A stretch of 64,000 bases of DNA from Halichoerus grypus (lineage: Eukaryota; Chordata; Mammalia; Carnivora; Phocidae): NCBI RefSeq assembly GCF_964656455.1, contig NC_135720.1, forward strand, positions 105,040,696 to 105,104,695, in the 5' to 3' direction. The notes beneath the pieces were generated by a model, which made no database searches, was not told the DNA's origin, and saw only the letters and a list, made by a program, of their open reading frames with translations. Numbering within the stretch: the first letter of the stretch is position 1; each line of letters begins with the position of its first letter. This document shows positions 10,675-20,725 of this stretch, piece after piece. The position numbers and the translations under genes were made by a program.

Positions 10675-10965
10675 CTCTGTCTCTGTCTCTCAAATAAATA
10701 AATAAAATCGTTAAAAAATTGCTTAAAGAATTTTCCTACTTTTTGCCTTGGTTGTCAGCTCTTGAACTCTTGCAGATGAAGCTTTTGTCTCTGGGATTAT
10801 GGAAGATGACCAGACTCGATGCATTAGCCCTGGCCTCACCCCTTCTGCTTGCTCATCGGGGAGCCCCTCAGGGCAGGGAGTATGTCTCTGTCATGATTGT
10901 ATTCTTCACACAGAGCACCAGGCCTGGCCCAGGGTAGGCCCTTAGTCCATATTTGCTGTCTGTCT
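10185..10965 (+). mobile_element. L2 LINE 3' end, split by a SINE
   Basis: Before the SINE: CAAGGCCTTGCCTGACCTG, CTACCTGGAATGCTCTTC, CAATGTCACCTCCTCAGAGAGGCC. After it: GAGCCCCTCAGGGCAGGGAG, then CACAGAGCACCAGGCCTGGCCCAGGGTAGG, the classic L2 terminus. The SINE at 10516-10728 interrupts it. Confidence 0.8.
10516..10728 (+). mobile_element. CAN-SINE inside an L2
   Basis: Plus-strand copy with head GGGGCACCTGGGTGGCTCAG, a long (TC)n body and an AAATAAATAAATAAAATC tail. Target duplication ttttcctacttttt on both sides. Confidence 0.95.
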
Positions 10966-11610
10966 GCCCATCCTTGTTCTCTTCCCTTCTTTTCTCTTCA
11001 CAGCTCCTCATGGTCTCCTGATGGCTTCCAGTGCATGCCAGGCTGAGCCTGGCATCTTCCAGAGTAGGAGTGCCTCCCAGGCAGGGCTCTTGCTTTGCTT
11101 CCAAGCCCAAACCAGGATTTTCAGTGAGGAGTTTGGGGTACAGTCCTGGCTGTAGCATCTAGAATGGTCTGGTCTAACCTGAGAGACTTGGAGAGGGCCA
11201 AGAGGTCCCAGTGTTGACCCTGGGCCCCTCCCAGGTAGAAGAACTTGGGCTGTGAATTGCTCAGGATGAGTGGGCTCCACATAGTCTAATGAAGTCTCAT
11301 TTGGTTTACAAGAAAATTGGTCCCTGAACATGGCTTGTCCCTTCTTAAGCCAAACTAGAGGTCTGGTAAATGGGAGGTGCTATGGCTCCATGTCACCCCC
11401 TTCATTGCTGGAGGACAGGCCTCTGGCGCCAGGATGCAGGGAGAAGTCTCTTGGTAAGCAGAGGCTGACCTGTGAGGATGTGGCAGTCAGCTGATGTGGG
11501 GACCAGGGGCTGGAGAGAGCCGCCCTGGTAGGGATGGACCCCAGGGGCCCCACCATCCTCCCACCCGCTGAGCAAGTGAGGCAGGATTCACCCTCTGCCA
11601 AAAGAGGGAG
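10966..11610. other. Unique sequence, no gene seen
   Basis: No gene, RNA or confident repeat between the L2 end and the next SINE. Confidence 0.4.
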
Positions 11611-11614
11611 ACTT

Positions 11615-11817
11615 GGGGCACCTGGGTGGCTCAGTCGTTAAGCATCTGCCTTCAGCTCAGGTCATGATCCCAGGGTCCTGGGATCGAGCCCCGCATCGGG
11701 CTCCCTGCTCTGCGGGAAGCCTGCTTCTCCCTCTCCCACTCCCCCTGCTTGTGTTCCCTCTCTCATTGTGTCTCTCTGTGTCAAATAAATAAATAAAAAT
11801 CTTAAAAAAAAAAAAAA
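11615..11817 (+). mobile_element. CAN-SINE, young
   Basis: Complete plus-strand copy ending in about 16 A. Perfect target duplication aaaagagggagactt on both sides. Confidence 0.96.
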
Positions 11818-11975
11818 AGAGGGAGACTTGAGGGGCAGGTCAGGCAGGGCTGTGCTCTCAGATTTGAGGATTTACCAATAAAATTTCAAAAAGTCATTTT
11901 GGGAACTGATATAAGGGTTGCTGGCATCTTAATTTGTCAAATAAGGACATAGGATAATTTAAAAAATTAATTTCT

Positions 11976-12174
11976 TTTTTTTAAAGATATTATTTATTCA
12001 TTTGGCAGAGAGAGAGAGACAGCAAGAGAGGGAACACAAGCAGGGGGAGTGGGAGAGGGAGAAGCAGGCTTCCCACGGAGCAGGGAGCCCGATGCGGGCC
12101 TCGATCCCAGGACCCCGGGATCATGACCTGAACCGAAGGCAGACGCTTAACCGACTGAGCCACCTAGGCACCCC
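11976..12174 (-). mobile_element. CAN-SINE, left copy of a tandem pair
   Basis: Minus-strand copy preceded and followed by taaaaaattaatttctt. It shares the private variants GATGCGGGCCTCGATCCC, GACCTGAACCGAAGG and CACCTAGGCACCCC with the next copy. This points to duplication after insertion rather than two insertions. Confidence 0.95.
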
Positions 12175-12190
12175 TAAAAAATTAATTTCT

Positions 12191-12393
12191 TTTTTTTTTT
12201 TTTTTTTAAAGATTTTATTTATTTGACAGAGAGAGACACAGCGAGAGAGGGAACACAAGCAGGGGGAAGGGGAGAGGGAGAAGCAGGCTTCCCGCGGAGC
12301 AGGGAGCCCGATGCGGGCCTCGATCCCAGGACCCCGGGATCATGACCTGAACCGAAGGCAGACGCTTAACCGACTGAGCCACCTAGGCACCCC
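12191..12393 (-). mobile_element. CAN-SINE, right copy of a tandem pair
   Basis: Same variants as the left copy and the same 17-bp flank, taaaaaattaatttctt, now seen for a third time after it. The T-tail and body show a few differences (AGACACAGCGAGAGAGGG here, GAGACAGCAAGAGAGGG on the left). Confidence 0.95.
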
Positions 12394-12436
12394 TAAAAAA
12401 TTAATTTCTTATTACTACATCCTAAAAAATGAACAT

Positions 12437-12635
12437 GGGGGCGCCTGGGTGGCTTAAGCGTAGGTTAAGCGTCTGACTCTTGGTTTCCGCCCAGGTGTCG
12501 TGATCTCAGAGTTGTGGGATCGAGCCCCATGTTGGGCTCTGCGCTGAGCACTGAGTCTGCTTGTCCCTCTCCCTCTGCTCCTCCCTCTCTCTCTGACTCT
12601 CTCAAATAAATAAATAAAATCTTTTTTAAAAAATG
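12437..12635 (+). mobile_element. CAN-SINE, older subtype
   Basis: Plus-strand copy using the AAGCGTCTGACTCTTGGTTTC / GTTGTGGGATCGAGCCCCATGTTGGG variant. The head carries a small duplication (TTAAGCG twice). Flanks taaaaaatgaacatg and aaaaaatgaaaattt are a diverged target duplication. Confidence 0.93.
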
Positions 12636-12774
12636 AAAATTTTAATACAAAGAAAGAAAGAATAATCTTTCTCTGGAAAGGTTTATAGGCATTCTTACAC
12701 CAACAGTTTGGGCTGCGGACAGGTGAAACCATGGTTAGGAGCCAGCTCTTGGGAATTGTTGGCTTAGGTATTTG

Positions 12775-12817
12775 GGTGTGGGGGTGTGTGTGTGTGTGTG
12801 TGTGTGCGCATGCGTGC
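12775..12817. repeat. (GT)n microsatellite
   Basis: Nearly pure GT alternation ending in GTGCGCATGCGTGC, a purine-pyrimidine alternating run able to adopt Z-DNA. Confidence 0.95.
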
Positions 12818-12917
12818 AACCTCTGGGAAGGTGCTTGTCCAGGTGAAATCTGGTCGGGACCCACGTCAAGGGCCTGTGTGGGTGCAGAAGGAGAGGGAGA
12901 GAGGGAGCAGACTTCGC

Positions 12918-13365
12918 TGAGCTCTCGCTGTGTGTCAGGTCCTATGCTTGGGGCTTTTCCACACGTGTGAACTCACCGAATTCTCCCAGCAACATGGAGA
13001 AATGCTGCTGCTTTTTAAAACATTTATTGTCACTGTTTTTTAAAAGATTTCCTTATTTATTTTAGAGAAAGAGAGAGAGTGGGGGTAGGGGGCAGAGGGA
13101 GAGAGAATCCCAAGCGGACTCCACGCTCAGCGCGGAGCCCGACGCGGGGCTCAATCCCATGACCCTGAGATCGTGACTGAGCTGAAACCAAGAGTTGGAC
13201 GTTCCAGCGACTGAGCCACCCAGGCCCCCTGAGAGATGCTTCTTCGTATCTCCATTTTCCAGATGAGAAAACTGAGGCCCGGGAAGGCACAGTGGATGTC
13301 CAAGATCACAGAGCCAGGGGTGGGGTCAGTATTTACATCCAGGTCTGTCTGAATTCAAGGCCAGA
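12918..13365 (-). repeat. MIR (reversed), split by a SINE
   Basis: Left part: GCTGTGTGTCAGGTCCTATGC, AACTCACCGAATTCTCCCAGCAAC. Right part, beyond the SINE: TCTCCATTTTCCAGATGAGAAAACTGAGGC, AAGATCACAGAGCCAGGGG. This is one MIR cut at about 13,035. Confidence 0.85.
13036..13229 (-). mobile_element. CAN-SINE inserted in a MIR
   Basis: Minus-strand older-subtype copy (AAACCAAGAGTTGGACG, CCACCCAGGCCCCCT) inside the MIR described at 12.92 kb. Flanks gagaaatgctgctgc (left) and gagagatgcttcttc (right) are a plausible diverged target duplication. Confidence 0.9.
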
Positions 13366-13559
13366 GCCTTTATTTCTCCAGTGGGCCAAGGGACAGAGAT
13401 GTTTAAAATCAACTCGAGTCCCAAATTTGTCAGCATAGCATCTGGTAGAAGTGTGTTTTATTTATTCTTTCTGTCCTGAAATGCTGCGGCTAACTCGGTG
13501 TCGGCCGCCCCCAGGCCCGTGGAGGGAAGGGTCTCGCCAGGCCCTGCCCTTAAGTCACT

Positions 13560-14185
13560 TTTTTAAAAAACTTAAACCTCCCCATTCCTCCTCCCCCAAC
13601 CCCTGGCGACCGCCCATTTACTCGGTCTCTTTGAATTTGCCTGCTGTGCACATTTCGTACAAATGGCATCTACAACATGTGGCCTTCAGTGACTGGCTTC
13701 TTTGACTCAGCATGGTGTTTGCAAGGCTCATCCATGTTGTCGCACGTGCCAGTACATCGTTCCTGTTTATGGCCAAATAATATTCCGTCGTATGGATATA
13801 CCACATTTCCTTTCTTCATCTGTCAGCTGACGGACATTTAGGTTGTTTGTACCTTTTAGCTATTGTGAATTGTGCTGCTATGACATTTTTGTGCAAGTTT
13901 CGTCTGAACACCTGCTCTCGATTCTTTTGGTACATACGAGGAGTGGAATTGTTGGGATCATATGGCGAGTCTATGTTTAACTTATTGAGGGACCGCCAGA
14001 CTGTTTCCACAGCAGCTGCATCATTCTCTGCTCTCGGCAGCAGCGTGTGAGGGTTCCAATTTCCCCACCTCCTTGCCAACACTGGTTATTTTCCTTTTTA
14101 TAGCCATCCTAGTGGGTGTGGAATGGTATCTCATTGTGGTTTTTGATCGCGTTTTCCTAATGACTAATGACATGAATCATCTTTG
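13560..14185 (-). mobile_element. L1 LINE 3' fragment
   Basis: On the plus strand: GGCCAAATAATATTCCGTCGTATGGATATACC, GGACATTTAGGTTGTTTGTACC, TTGTGAATTGTGCTGCTATGAC, GGTATCTCATTGTGG. This is the reverse of a LINE-1 ORF2 end and 3' UTR. The many CpG-to-TG-like differences make it an older L1. Confidence 0.9.
13618..13806 (-). pseudogene. L1 ORF2 C-terminal remnant
   Basis: The minus-strand frame reads MWYIHTTEYYLAINRNDV..TTWMSLANTMLSQ, recognisable as the C-terminal end of LINE-1 ORF2p. No endonuclease or reverse transcriptase part remains in frame, so this is a fossil. Confidence 0.85.
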
Positions 14186-14214
14186 CCCTTAACTCTCTGG
14201 GGGGCCTCCAGCAG

Positions 14215-14335
14215 GCCCCTTGCCCCCTGCATGCCTCAGTTTCCTTGTGTCTAAATCGGGATACCATCTAGGGTGGTTGTAAGAGTGAAATGAGTGACTC
14301 ATGCGAAGAACTAAGCTCCTGTGCCAGACATGCAG
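14215..14335 (+). repeat. MIR, partial
   Basis: GCATGCCTCAGTTTCCTTGTGTCTAAATCGGG, GGTGGTTGTAAGAGTGAAATGAG is the second half of a MIR. Confidence 0.8.
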
Positions 14336-14995
14336 TGGGGACTCTCGAGACCATGTCAGGCAGCCCCGGTCCCATCCTTGCTCAGGCAGGGGAGAGGCTG
14401 CCGCTCGGGGGACCCTCCTGGCTCTGACCAGCTGGGACTCTGCAGGGTAAGTTAGAGCTGTTGCCTTCTGCCTGGCTGTCTGCACCTCTCTACCTCCCAC
14501 CACCCTGCGTGCCTCAGGGATCCGTGACCCTCCCGAGGCTGGGCTGGGACTGGTTTCCAGTCAACCAAGAAGATATTTCTGGAGTGTAGCAGATCCCCTG
14601 AGGCCCTTTTTCCATTTCTGTGCACCCTCCCGGCCTTTGTGTGCTTTCCCTTCTGTGGGCTCTCTCTACAGAGTGTACTCAGCTACTGGACCAAACTGGA
14701 AGTGCCTGGAAGTTTGCACCCCCCGACGTGGCCCTTAGCCAACAATGGGGGTGCAGGTGAGAGAGGGCTCAGCTCCCTTGCCTGGCATGGGGAGGACCCT
14801 GAGGTGTAACGTGTACCCCAGAGTCCCCTGTGGGCCAGGCTGAAGCCAGCCTCTGAACCCTTGTTGGCGCACCCTGCTTCCCCCAGTACCTCTTCAGTGT
14901 CCCCTGGGAGCACTGCCTTAGGAAACCACTGAGCTGGGAATCCCCATCTCAGGATCCGCTTCTGGGGAACTTGACCTAAAGCCCGCGGCACCTAC
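14336..14995. other. Unique GC-rich sequence, no gene seen
   Basis: No gene or confident repeat recognised. Confidence 0.4.
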
Positions 14996-14999
14996 TGTG

Positions 15000-15090
15000 A
15001 ACCAAGCCCTGTGCAAAATGCTGAGATAGACGGTGGTAAACAAGATATGGTTCTTTCCTCCAAGGAGCTCACAGCTTGGTCGGGGCTGGT
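15000..15090 (+). repeat. Ancient dispersed repeat fragment
   Basis: AACCAAGCCCTGTGCAAAATGCTGAGATAGACGG.., then TTCTTTCCTCCAAGGAGCTCACAGC matches the old mammalian module (..GCTGGGGATACA.. / ..CCTCAAGGAGCTCACAGTCTA..). The same module seems to underlie the minisatellite unit at 37.7 and 57.2 kb. Family name not assigned. Confidence 0.6.
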
Positions 15091-15104
15091 CCTCACAGCA
15101 GTCG

Positions 15105-15530
15105 TAATGCTAATGGCCAATGTTGCGCACCTACCGTGTGCTGGGCACCAGGCTGACCACTTTACATACCTTACTTCATTAAAACCCTGTTGGGACGCCT
15201 GGGTGGCTCAGTCGGTTAAGCATCCGACTCTTGATTTCAGCTCAGGTCATGATCTCAGGGTTGTGAGATCAAGCCTTGCATCAGGCTCTGTGCTCAGCAC
15301 AGAGTTTGCCTGGGCTTCTCTCTCTTCCTCTCCCTTTGCCCCTCCCCCCACTCATGTTCTCTCCCTCTCTCTCTCTCTCTCTTTCTAAATAAGTAAAATT
15401 AAAAACAAAAACAAAAACCCTGTAACCCTCTGTGCAGGGACGGTATTATCACCACCACTTTACAGATGAGAAAACCGAGGCCCAGAGGTTAACTAATACG
15501 TGGTCTGGCATGGCACGGCTCGGGAGAGGC
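15105..15530 (-). repeat. MIR (reversed), split by a SINE
   Basis: CACCTACCGTGTGCTGGGCACCAGGC, CTTTACATACCTTACTTCATTAAAACCC, then after the SINE ACCACTTTACAGATGAGAAAACCGAGGCCCAGAGG. One reversed MIR interrupted at 15,190. Confidence 0.88.
15191..15413 (+). mobile_element. CAN-SINE inserted in a MIR
   Basis: Plus-strand older-subtype copy (CATCCGACTCTTGATTTC, GGGTTGTGAGATCAAGCC) with target duplication aaaaccctgt at 15181-15190 and 15414-15423. Confidence 0.95.
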
Positions 15531-15766
15531 AGCACTCACCCGGAGCCCTGGCGTGTCGGCCCCGGAAAGCCCATGCTCCTGACCGACCACTGCACTCTGT
15601 GTCATTTCTTTATAGAGGGCCACGCTTGGGGGGGGGCGGGGCGGATGCACCAGCCGCTCCCATTCCGTAGAGGACAGAGCTTCTGCTGGGCTGTGCTGTG
15701 ACCGGTGGCCAGGCTGCTTCACAAGTAATTTGTTCCTGATCTTCGTTAACTTTCTGTGACTGATTT

Positions 15767-15951
15767 TTTTTAAAGATTTTATTTATTTATTTGAAAGAGA
15801 GTGCCCACGAGTGAGGGGAGGGGCAGAGGGAGAGGGAGAAGCAGACTTCTCGCTGAGCAGGGAGCCCGACACGGGGCTCGATCCCAGGACCCCGGGATCA
15901 TGACCTGGGCCGAAGGCAGACGCTTCACCGACTGAGCCACCCAGGCGCCCC
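15767..15951 (-). mobile_element. CAN-SINE, young
   Basis: Minus-strand copy with perfect target duplication ctgtgactgatttt on both sides. Confidence 0.95.
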
Positions 15952-16317
15952 GCTGTGACTGATTTTAATTAAGAAGAAAAGTCGATTCAAGCCCATCTCT
16001 CTGTTACAGTCACTCCCTGCTCACTTACCTTTCTAGAGCAAGAGATGAGTGGAGGTCCTGCCCCGCGGGAGTGCAGGCTGCCGGAGGTGAAGACCCCATC
16101 CCATGGGTGGCGGTATAGACAGGGTACCAGCTGCGGCCTTGCCTGGTCTTCCCACCATCTGAGCTCCCAGGAGCCGGTGCCTCAGGCTCTCATGGGGGAA
16201 GGAGGTGTGGCCACTGGCCCGAGCCCCTTTGTGATAGAAGCCCCCCCCTTCCGTCAATAACCACCAGACCCTTGGGAAATCTAAAGTACTGTCTCAGGAG
16301 AAGCCAGGCTGTTGCTG

Positions 16318-16560
16318 TCAGGGCTGGTTAAGAGCACAGACTCAAGGCAGATTGCCTGGGATCAGATCCTAGCTCTGCTGTTTATAAGCTGAGTGACTTG
16401 GGGAAAGTTACTTAATCACTTGATGCCTCAGTTTTCCCGTCTGTAAAGTGGGGACAGTAATCACCCTGGCCTCTCAGGACTGTTGTGAGAATTCACTGAG
16501 ACAGTACGCATAAGGCAGAAGTCTACCTTGCACACAGCAGGGACTACACGAGTGTCGGCT
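16318..16560 (+). repeat. MIR, near full length
   Basis: GGTTAAGAGCACAGACTC, CCTGGGATCAGATCCTAGCTC, CTGAGTGACTTGGGGAAAGTTAC, CTCAGTTTTCCCGTCTGTAAAGTGGGG, GGACTGTTGTGAGAATTCA and the ACACAGCAGGGACTACACG end are all in order. Confidence 0.93.
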
Positions 16561-16945
16561 GCTTTGCTACTGTCACAGAGGGGTGTCCAGGCCTGGCTGA
16601 GACTCCTGATCACCCGACAGCCCCTGACAGAGCCCCTGAATCTGGACATGCTCTCCTACACAGACGTCCCTGGATCCCTCTGTGTTCCTGGGGATGGGGG
16701 GGGGGGGCAGGAGGAGAAAGGCTTCTCCCTCCCTCTTTCCCCAGCCTTCCCCTCTCTGGCTTGCATCTCGCCCGTGAGGGGTTCCTGGTGATTCTGAGTC
16801 AGACACTCCAGCAATGGGCCTGGGGGCTGAACGGGATGGCCCCAGGGACACCACCCTAACTCTGCACAAGGGCACTCTTTCTATCAGCCTACCGGCCTCA
16901 TAGTGAGGGAGCAGCTGACTCAGCATCCCACACCTGTGAATAAGC
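16561..16945. other. Unique sequence, no gene seen
   Basis: Contains a pure G run at 16697-16707. No gene or repeat family recognised. Confidence 0.4.
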
Positions 16946-16952
16946 CAGCTCT

Positions 16953-17175
16953 GGGGGCACCTGGGGGGCTCAGTCGTTAGGCAACTGCCTTCGACTCAGG
17001 TCATGATCCCGGGGTCCTGGGATCGAGCCCCGTATCCGGCTCCCTACTCCGCAGGAAGCCTGCTTCTCCCTCTCCCCCTCTCCCCCTGCTTGTGTTCCCT
17101 CTCTCGCTCTCTCTCTGTCAAATGAATAAATAAAATCTTAAAAAAAATAAAAATAAAAAAAATAAAATAAAATCA
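16953..17175 (+). mobile_element. CAN-SINE, first of a head-to-tail pair
   Basis: Plus-strand young-type copy with a long (A/T)-rich tail (AAAATAAAAATAAAAAAAAT). It is preceded by aagccagctctg, which recurs only after the second SINE. Confidence 0.93.
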
Positions 17176-17183
17176 GTCACAGC

Positions 17184-17382
17184 AGGACGCCTGGATGGCT
17201 CAGTCGGTTAAGCGTCTGCCTTCGGCTCAGGTCATGATCCCGGGGTCCTGGGATGGAGCCCCGCATCGGGCTCCCTGCTCTACGGGGACTCTGCTCCTCC
17301 CTCTCCCTCTGCCCCTCCCCTGGCCCCCCACTCATGCTCTCTCTCTCTCAAAGAAATAAATAAAATCTTAAAAAAATAAAAA
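17184..17382 (+). mobile_element. CAN-SINE, second of a head-to-tail pair
   Basis: Plus-strand copy joined to the first by the short spacer AATCAGTCACAGCA. The sequence after it, aagccagctctgc, matches the left flank of the first SINE, so one target duplication encloses both. Confidence 0.93.
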
Positions 17383-17965
17383 AGAAGCCAGCTCTGCTAC
17401 TGCCTGACCCTGTGACCTTGGCAGCTCCTTCCCCTGGTCCTGGTGATGGAATGAGCATTTATGAAACATTACCTCATTTAATCCGCACACTCACGGGTGA
17501 TTCCAGTCCTCGTACAGGTATGGAGGCAGAGGCAGCAAGAGGTGAGTAACCACAGGAGGAACAGAGAGATGTGGTCAGGGAAGGGCTGGGCCCACAGCCT
17601 TCTCCCCCTCATAATAACTGGGCTCCTGGGGGCATGTCCTCTGTTCCAGGCAGGTGCCGTGAAGGTGAGGGACCTAGGCCACAAGCAGGTAGAGCCAGAG
17701 CCAGAAGCAAGTCTGCTTATATATGGTACCATGCCTGACCCTTGGGCCTCAGGGGCGAGGGCCAGGTCTGGGGGCTCAGCCCTTGGGGCCAGGACCATGC
17801 CTCTGTCCTACACGTGGCCCCTGGCCCGACAGGCAGGCTGAGAAGACGCAGGAAGGCCTTGGCCACTCAGAGGGCAGGGGGCTGTGTCTCTCCTATCAGA
17901 CTGGGGGCTCCCTGAGGTCGGGGGCTAGTCTCAGACTCTCTTATTGGGAACATTATCTTTTTTTA
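17383..17965. other. Mostly unique sequence, no gene seen
   Basis: A weak reversed MIR may lie at 17,440-17,530 (ATTACCTCATTTAATCCGCACACTC). GACTGGGGGCTCCCTGAGGTCGGGGGC at 17,900 resembles the minisatellite unit and L2-end wording. No gene is supported. Confidence 0.4.
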
Positions 17966-17971
17966 AGTTTC

Positions 17972-18183
17972 TTTTTTTTTTTAATTTTTAAAAGATTTTA
18001 TTTATTTATTTAACAGAGAGAGAGACACACACAGTGAGAGAGGGAATACAAGCAGGGGGAGTAGGAGGGAGAAGCAGGCTTCCCGCTGAGCAGAGAGCCC
18101 GATGCGGGGCTCGATCCCAGGACCCTGGGATCATGACCTGAGCCGAAGGCAGACGCTTAACGACTGAGCCACCCAGGCGCCCC
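17972..18183 (-). mobile_element. CAN-SINE
   Basis: Complete minus-strand copy. Flanks ttttaagtttctttt and tcttaagcttctatt are a diverged target duplication. Confidence 0.94.
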
Positions 18184-18189
18184 TCTTAA

Positions 18190-18460
18190 GCTTCTATTAG
18201 AGAAACTGGCAAACTCACACAGAAGTAGAGAACAAAGCATAATGAACTACCGTACACCCATCCCCAGACTCAGCAGCAATCAACTCATGGCCAATCTGGT
18301 TTCATCAACCCCCTGCCCGTTCTCCCCCCCGGCCCCACCCTTAGGTGATTTGGAAGCACACCTCAGGCTGCATATCGTTTTACAGATTTTTCTGAACGTG
18401 CATCTAAAGATAAAGGCTCTCCTTCAGGAAAAGGACCAAAATCCCTTAATTATAGAGATG
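18190..18460 (-). mobile_element. Old L1 3' UTR fragment
   Basis: Plus-strand text ACCGTACACCCATCCCCAG, CAATCAACTCATGGCCAATCTGG and TTGGAAGCACACCTCAGGC matches the reversed 3' part of ancient L1M elements. Confidence 0.65.
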
Positions 18461-19395
18461 TTTGTGAAGGTAAGGACTTGCTTCTCATTTCCTCCTTGTA
18501 GCCAGCTCAGGGGAGCCCCATGGCTCTGGGTTTGAGGTTCCTTCTGCTTCCATTTCCAGGGCACAAAAGATGCCCAAGCTGGATGGGCTCTGAGTGTGCG
18601 GTGGATTGACTTTGGCCAAGACCCTCGTCTACCAATGGAGGGCAGGGGCAACCTCTGTGGGCAGCCTGGCTCTGACCCGTCTGCATGGGGCTCCTGGTTC
18701 CATCTGCGGACTGCGTTGAGGACTTCAGGACCGTCCCCCTTTGTGGCCCTTAGCTGCAATTAGTGGGCATCACTGGCCTGTCTTGTGTGTTTATACCTTT
18801 CCGCCCCTCATAGTATTGGATGTGGCTCTTTCCATTTGTATGTTTCCTGCACATGGGCACTGCTGTTTTGAAAAAAAAAAAAAAAATTTTAACTTTGGTG
18901 AATGTCCTTGTGTTCCTTGTGTTATAATTTTCACTCAGCGCTGTGTTAAAAATCTAGCCTCGGTGCTCCAAACTGCCGTGCCATATTCCATGATGTGCAT
19001 CCCCACAATTTTCTGCCCACCGCCCCCCCCCCGTGGGAACAAGCTGCGGGGCTCCCCCTGCCTGGCCTGTGGGGACCTGGCTGAGACTCCTGGGATGCAG
19101 TCATGAGTGGCGCTGTTGGGTCACAGGGCACCTTGTGTTTCATTTGACGGAGCATGGCCACCTGAGTCCACGGTGCGCCCCCTAGCCTACCCCCGCCGGG
19201 GCTGGGCTTCCTCCAGCTCTCTCATTTTTGCCCATCCTTTGGAAGTAAGCGATGTCTGGTGATTTTCAGCACCTCTTCTCATGCGTGTTTGCTTTTGGGG
19301 TCTTGTCTCCTTTCACTGCCTGTTCATGTCTCTTGCCCGGTTTGGGGGTAGGGTTGCAGTCCTCTCGTTGCTCTGTAGATGCTCCTTGTATCATC
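18461..19395 (-). mobile_element. Possible continuation of old L1, highly decayed
   Basis: Phrases such as GGCTCTTTCCATTTGTATG, CATATTCCATGATGTGCATCC and CCTTTCACTGCCTGTTCATGTCTCTTGCCCGG echo reversed L1 3' sequence, but long stretches (18,500-18,740) are unique. Treat as decayed L1 mixed with unique DNA; no gene. Confidence 0.4.
19172..19190 (-). promoter_or_regulatory. CTCF-like motif
   Basis: On the minus strand the site reads TAGGCTAGGGGGCGCACCG, which contains the AGGGGGCGC core of the CTCF motif. The flanks are a weaker match than at 29.16 kb. Confidence 0.35.
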
Positions 19396-20185
19396 TGGTC
19401 TAGATGCTAATCCTTGGCGGGTTCTGACATGGCCAGCCTCCGCCATCACTCTGTCCTCTTCGGGCACTTTGAAACCTAACTCCTCTCCCTCCTGCCGGCC
19501 GCCCGGCTCCTTTCTGAGTGGATGGCACAGGTGAGACCCTTCTCACTGTCTCTGCCCTTTTGGTAAATGCCAGGCATCCGGGACAGGGTACATCCTGCAC
19601 CAGGAACTCGCTCTTAGCGTGGGGCTCAGGCACAGCGGAGGGAGGGACTGGCCAGAACAGGACAGCAGCTGCCCCAGAGCCTTTTCCTACTTCTCGGGTG
19701 CCCTTGCCCCTGACGGGTCTGGGTCCAACTGGTTCCTTCATTCACACTTACCAGCACTAGGCTGGAGCATGATGTCGGCCCTCAGCCCTCCAACTTGATT
19801 AAGACCCTGCCCCTGGCCTCAAAAACTTCAGCTCAGTGGAGAGAAAAAAACACAGCCACTGACCACGGATGTGGCTCGGTGGAAGCCTCAGAGAGAGGGC
19901 ACTCCGGAACACAACTTGGACCGCTGCCATTGCTGGTCAGGGAGGGCTTCCCAGAGGAGATGCCTTTGGTTTGGGCTTCGGAGGCAGCATGAGCATTCTC
20001 CAGTCCTCAGCAAGGTCTTATTTAAAGCCCTGAGTGGGAATGGGAGTGGAACTTTTCATCTTTATTTCTGGGGAATATGATTTCTAGGTCTTTCCCTTTC
20101 ATGGAGTTGAGGGGTCTTTGCCCCTGGCCTGTTCTTCTGAACAGGGGCCAGGGTGATGCACAAAGGAAAGGAGGCTGGCTGGGGG
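19396..20185. other. Unique sequence plus ancient repeat trace, no gene seen
   Basis: 19,795-19,990 (ACCCTGCCCCTGGCCTCAAAAACTTCAGC.. then AGGGAGGGCTTCCCAGAGGAGATG) resembles the same ancient dispersed repeat seen at 56.0 kb. The rest is unrecognised. Confidence 0.45.
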
Positions 20186-20189
20186 GTTA

Positions 20190-20275
20190 GCAGATCTGCC
20201 TTCTCGGAGTGACCTTGGGCAAGTTCCTTTTCCTCTCTGGACCTAGGCCCCCTCATGTGAATGAGGAGGGCCTGG
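20190..20275 (+). repeat. MIR core
   Basis: GAGTGACCTTGGGCAAGTTCC, TTTTCCTCTCTGGACCTAGGC is a MIR core. Confidence 0.75.
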
Positions 20276-20524
20276 GGTGGAGAGAACTCTCCCAGGACCC
20301 TTCAGAATCCCCAGAATGATGCCACATGGCAGGAATGGCTGTCTTACCCTCTTCTTCACTGCCTATACCCTTCAAGTACAAGGGCACTGAGGGGAGTCTG
20401 CCCTGGGTCCATGGCCCCAGGACCTCCCTGGTCTCTCTGCTCTGTAATTCCCCTTTCTACCAGACTGAGGGCAGGCTTGATTTCTTTTTCAGGGTTTGCT
20501 CTCAAAGTCTTTTGCATTTTCCTT

Positions 20525-20725
20525 GCAACAGCGCCTATCAGTTGGGCAGACCCCATGTGTTAGGCTCTAGGCTCGGTGTTTTACTTCGTTTACTTGTCAC
20601 AAATCTGTGAGGTGGGTACTATTATGCCAAGGGGCTCAGAGAGAGTAAGCCACCTGCCCCAGGTCACCCAGCTTATAAGCGGCAGGACAAGGATTCCAAC
20701 CCAGCTCTGTGCCCACTCCAGAGTC
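20525..20725 (-). repeat. MIR (reversed)
   Basis: ATGTGTTAGGCTCTAGGC, TTACTTGTCACAAATCTGTGAGGTGGG, CCCAGGTCACCCAGCTTATAAGCGGCAGG are in reversed MIR order. Confidence 0.9.

Noticed and set aside
12191..12393. tRNA gene suggested by A/B-box-like heads
   Set aside because: These occur only within SINE heads, which derive from tRNA but lack a foldable cloverleaf and anticodon arm. No free-standing tRNA was seen.
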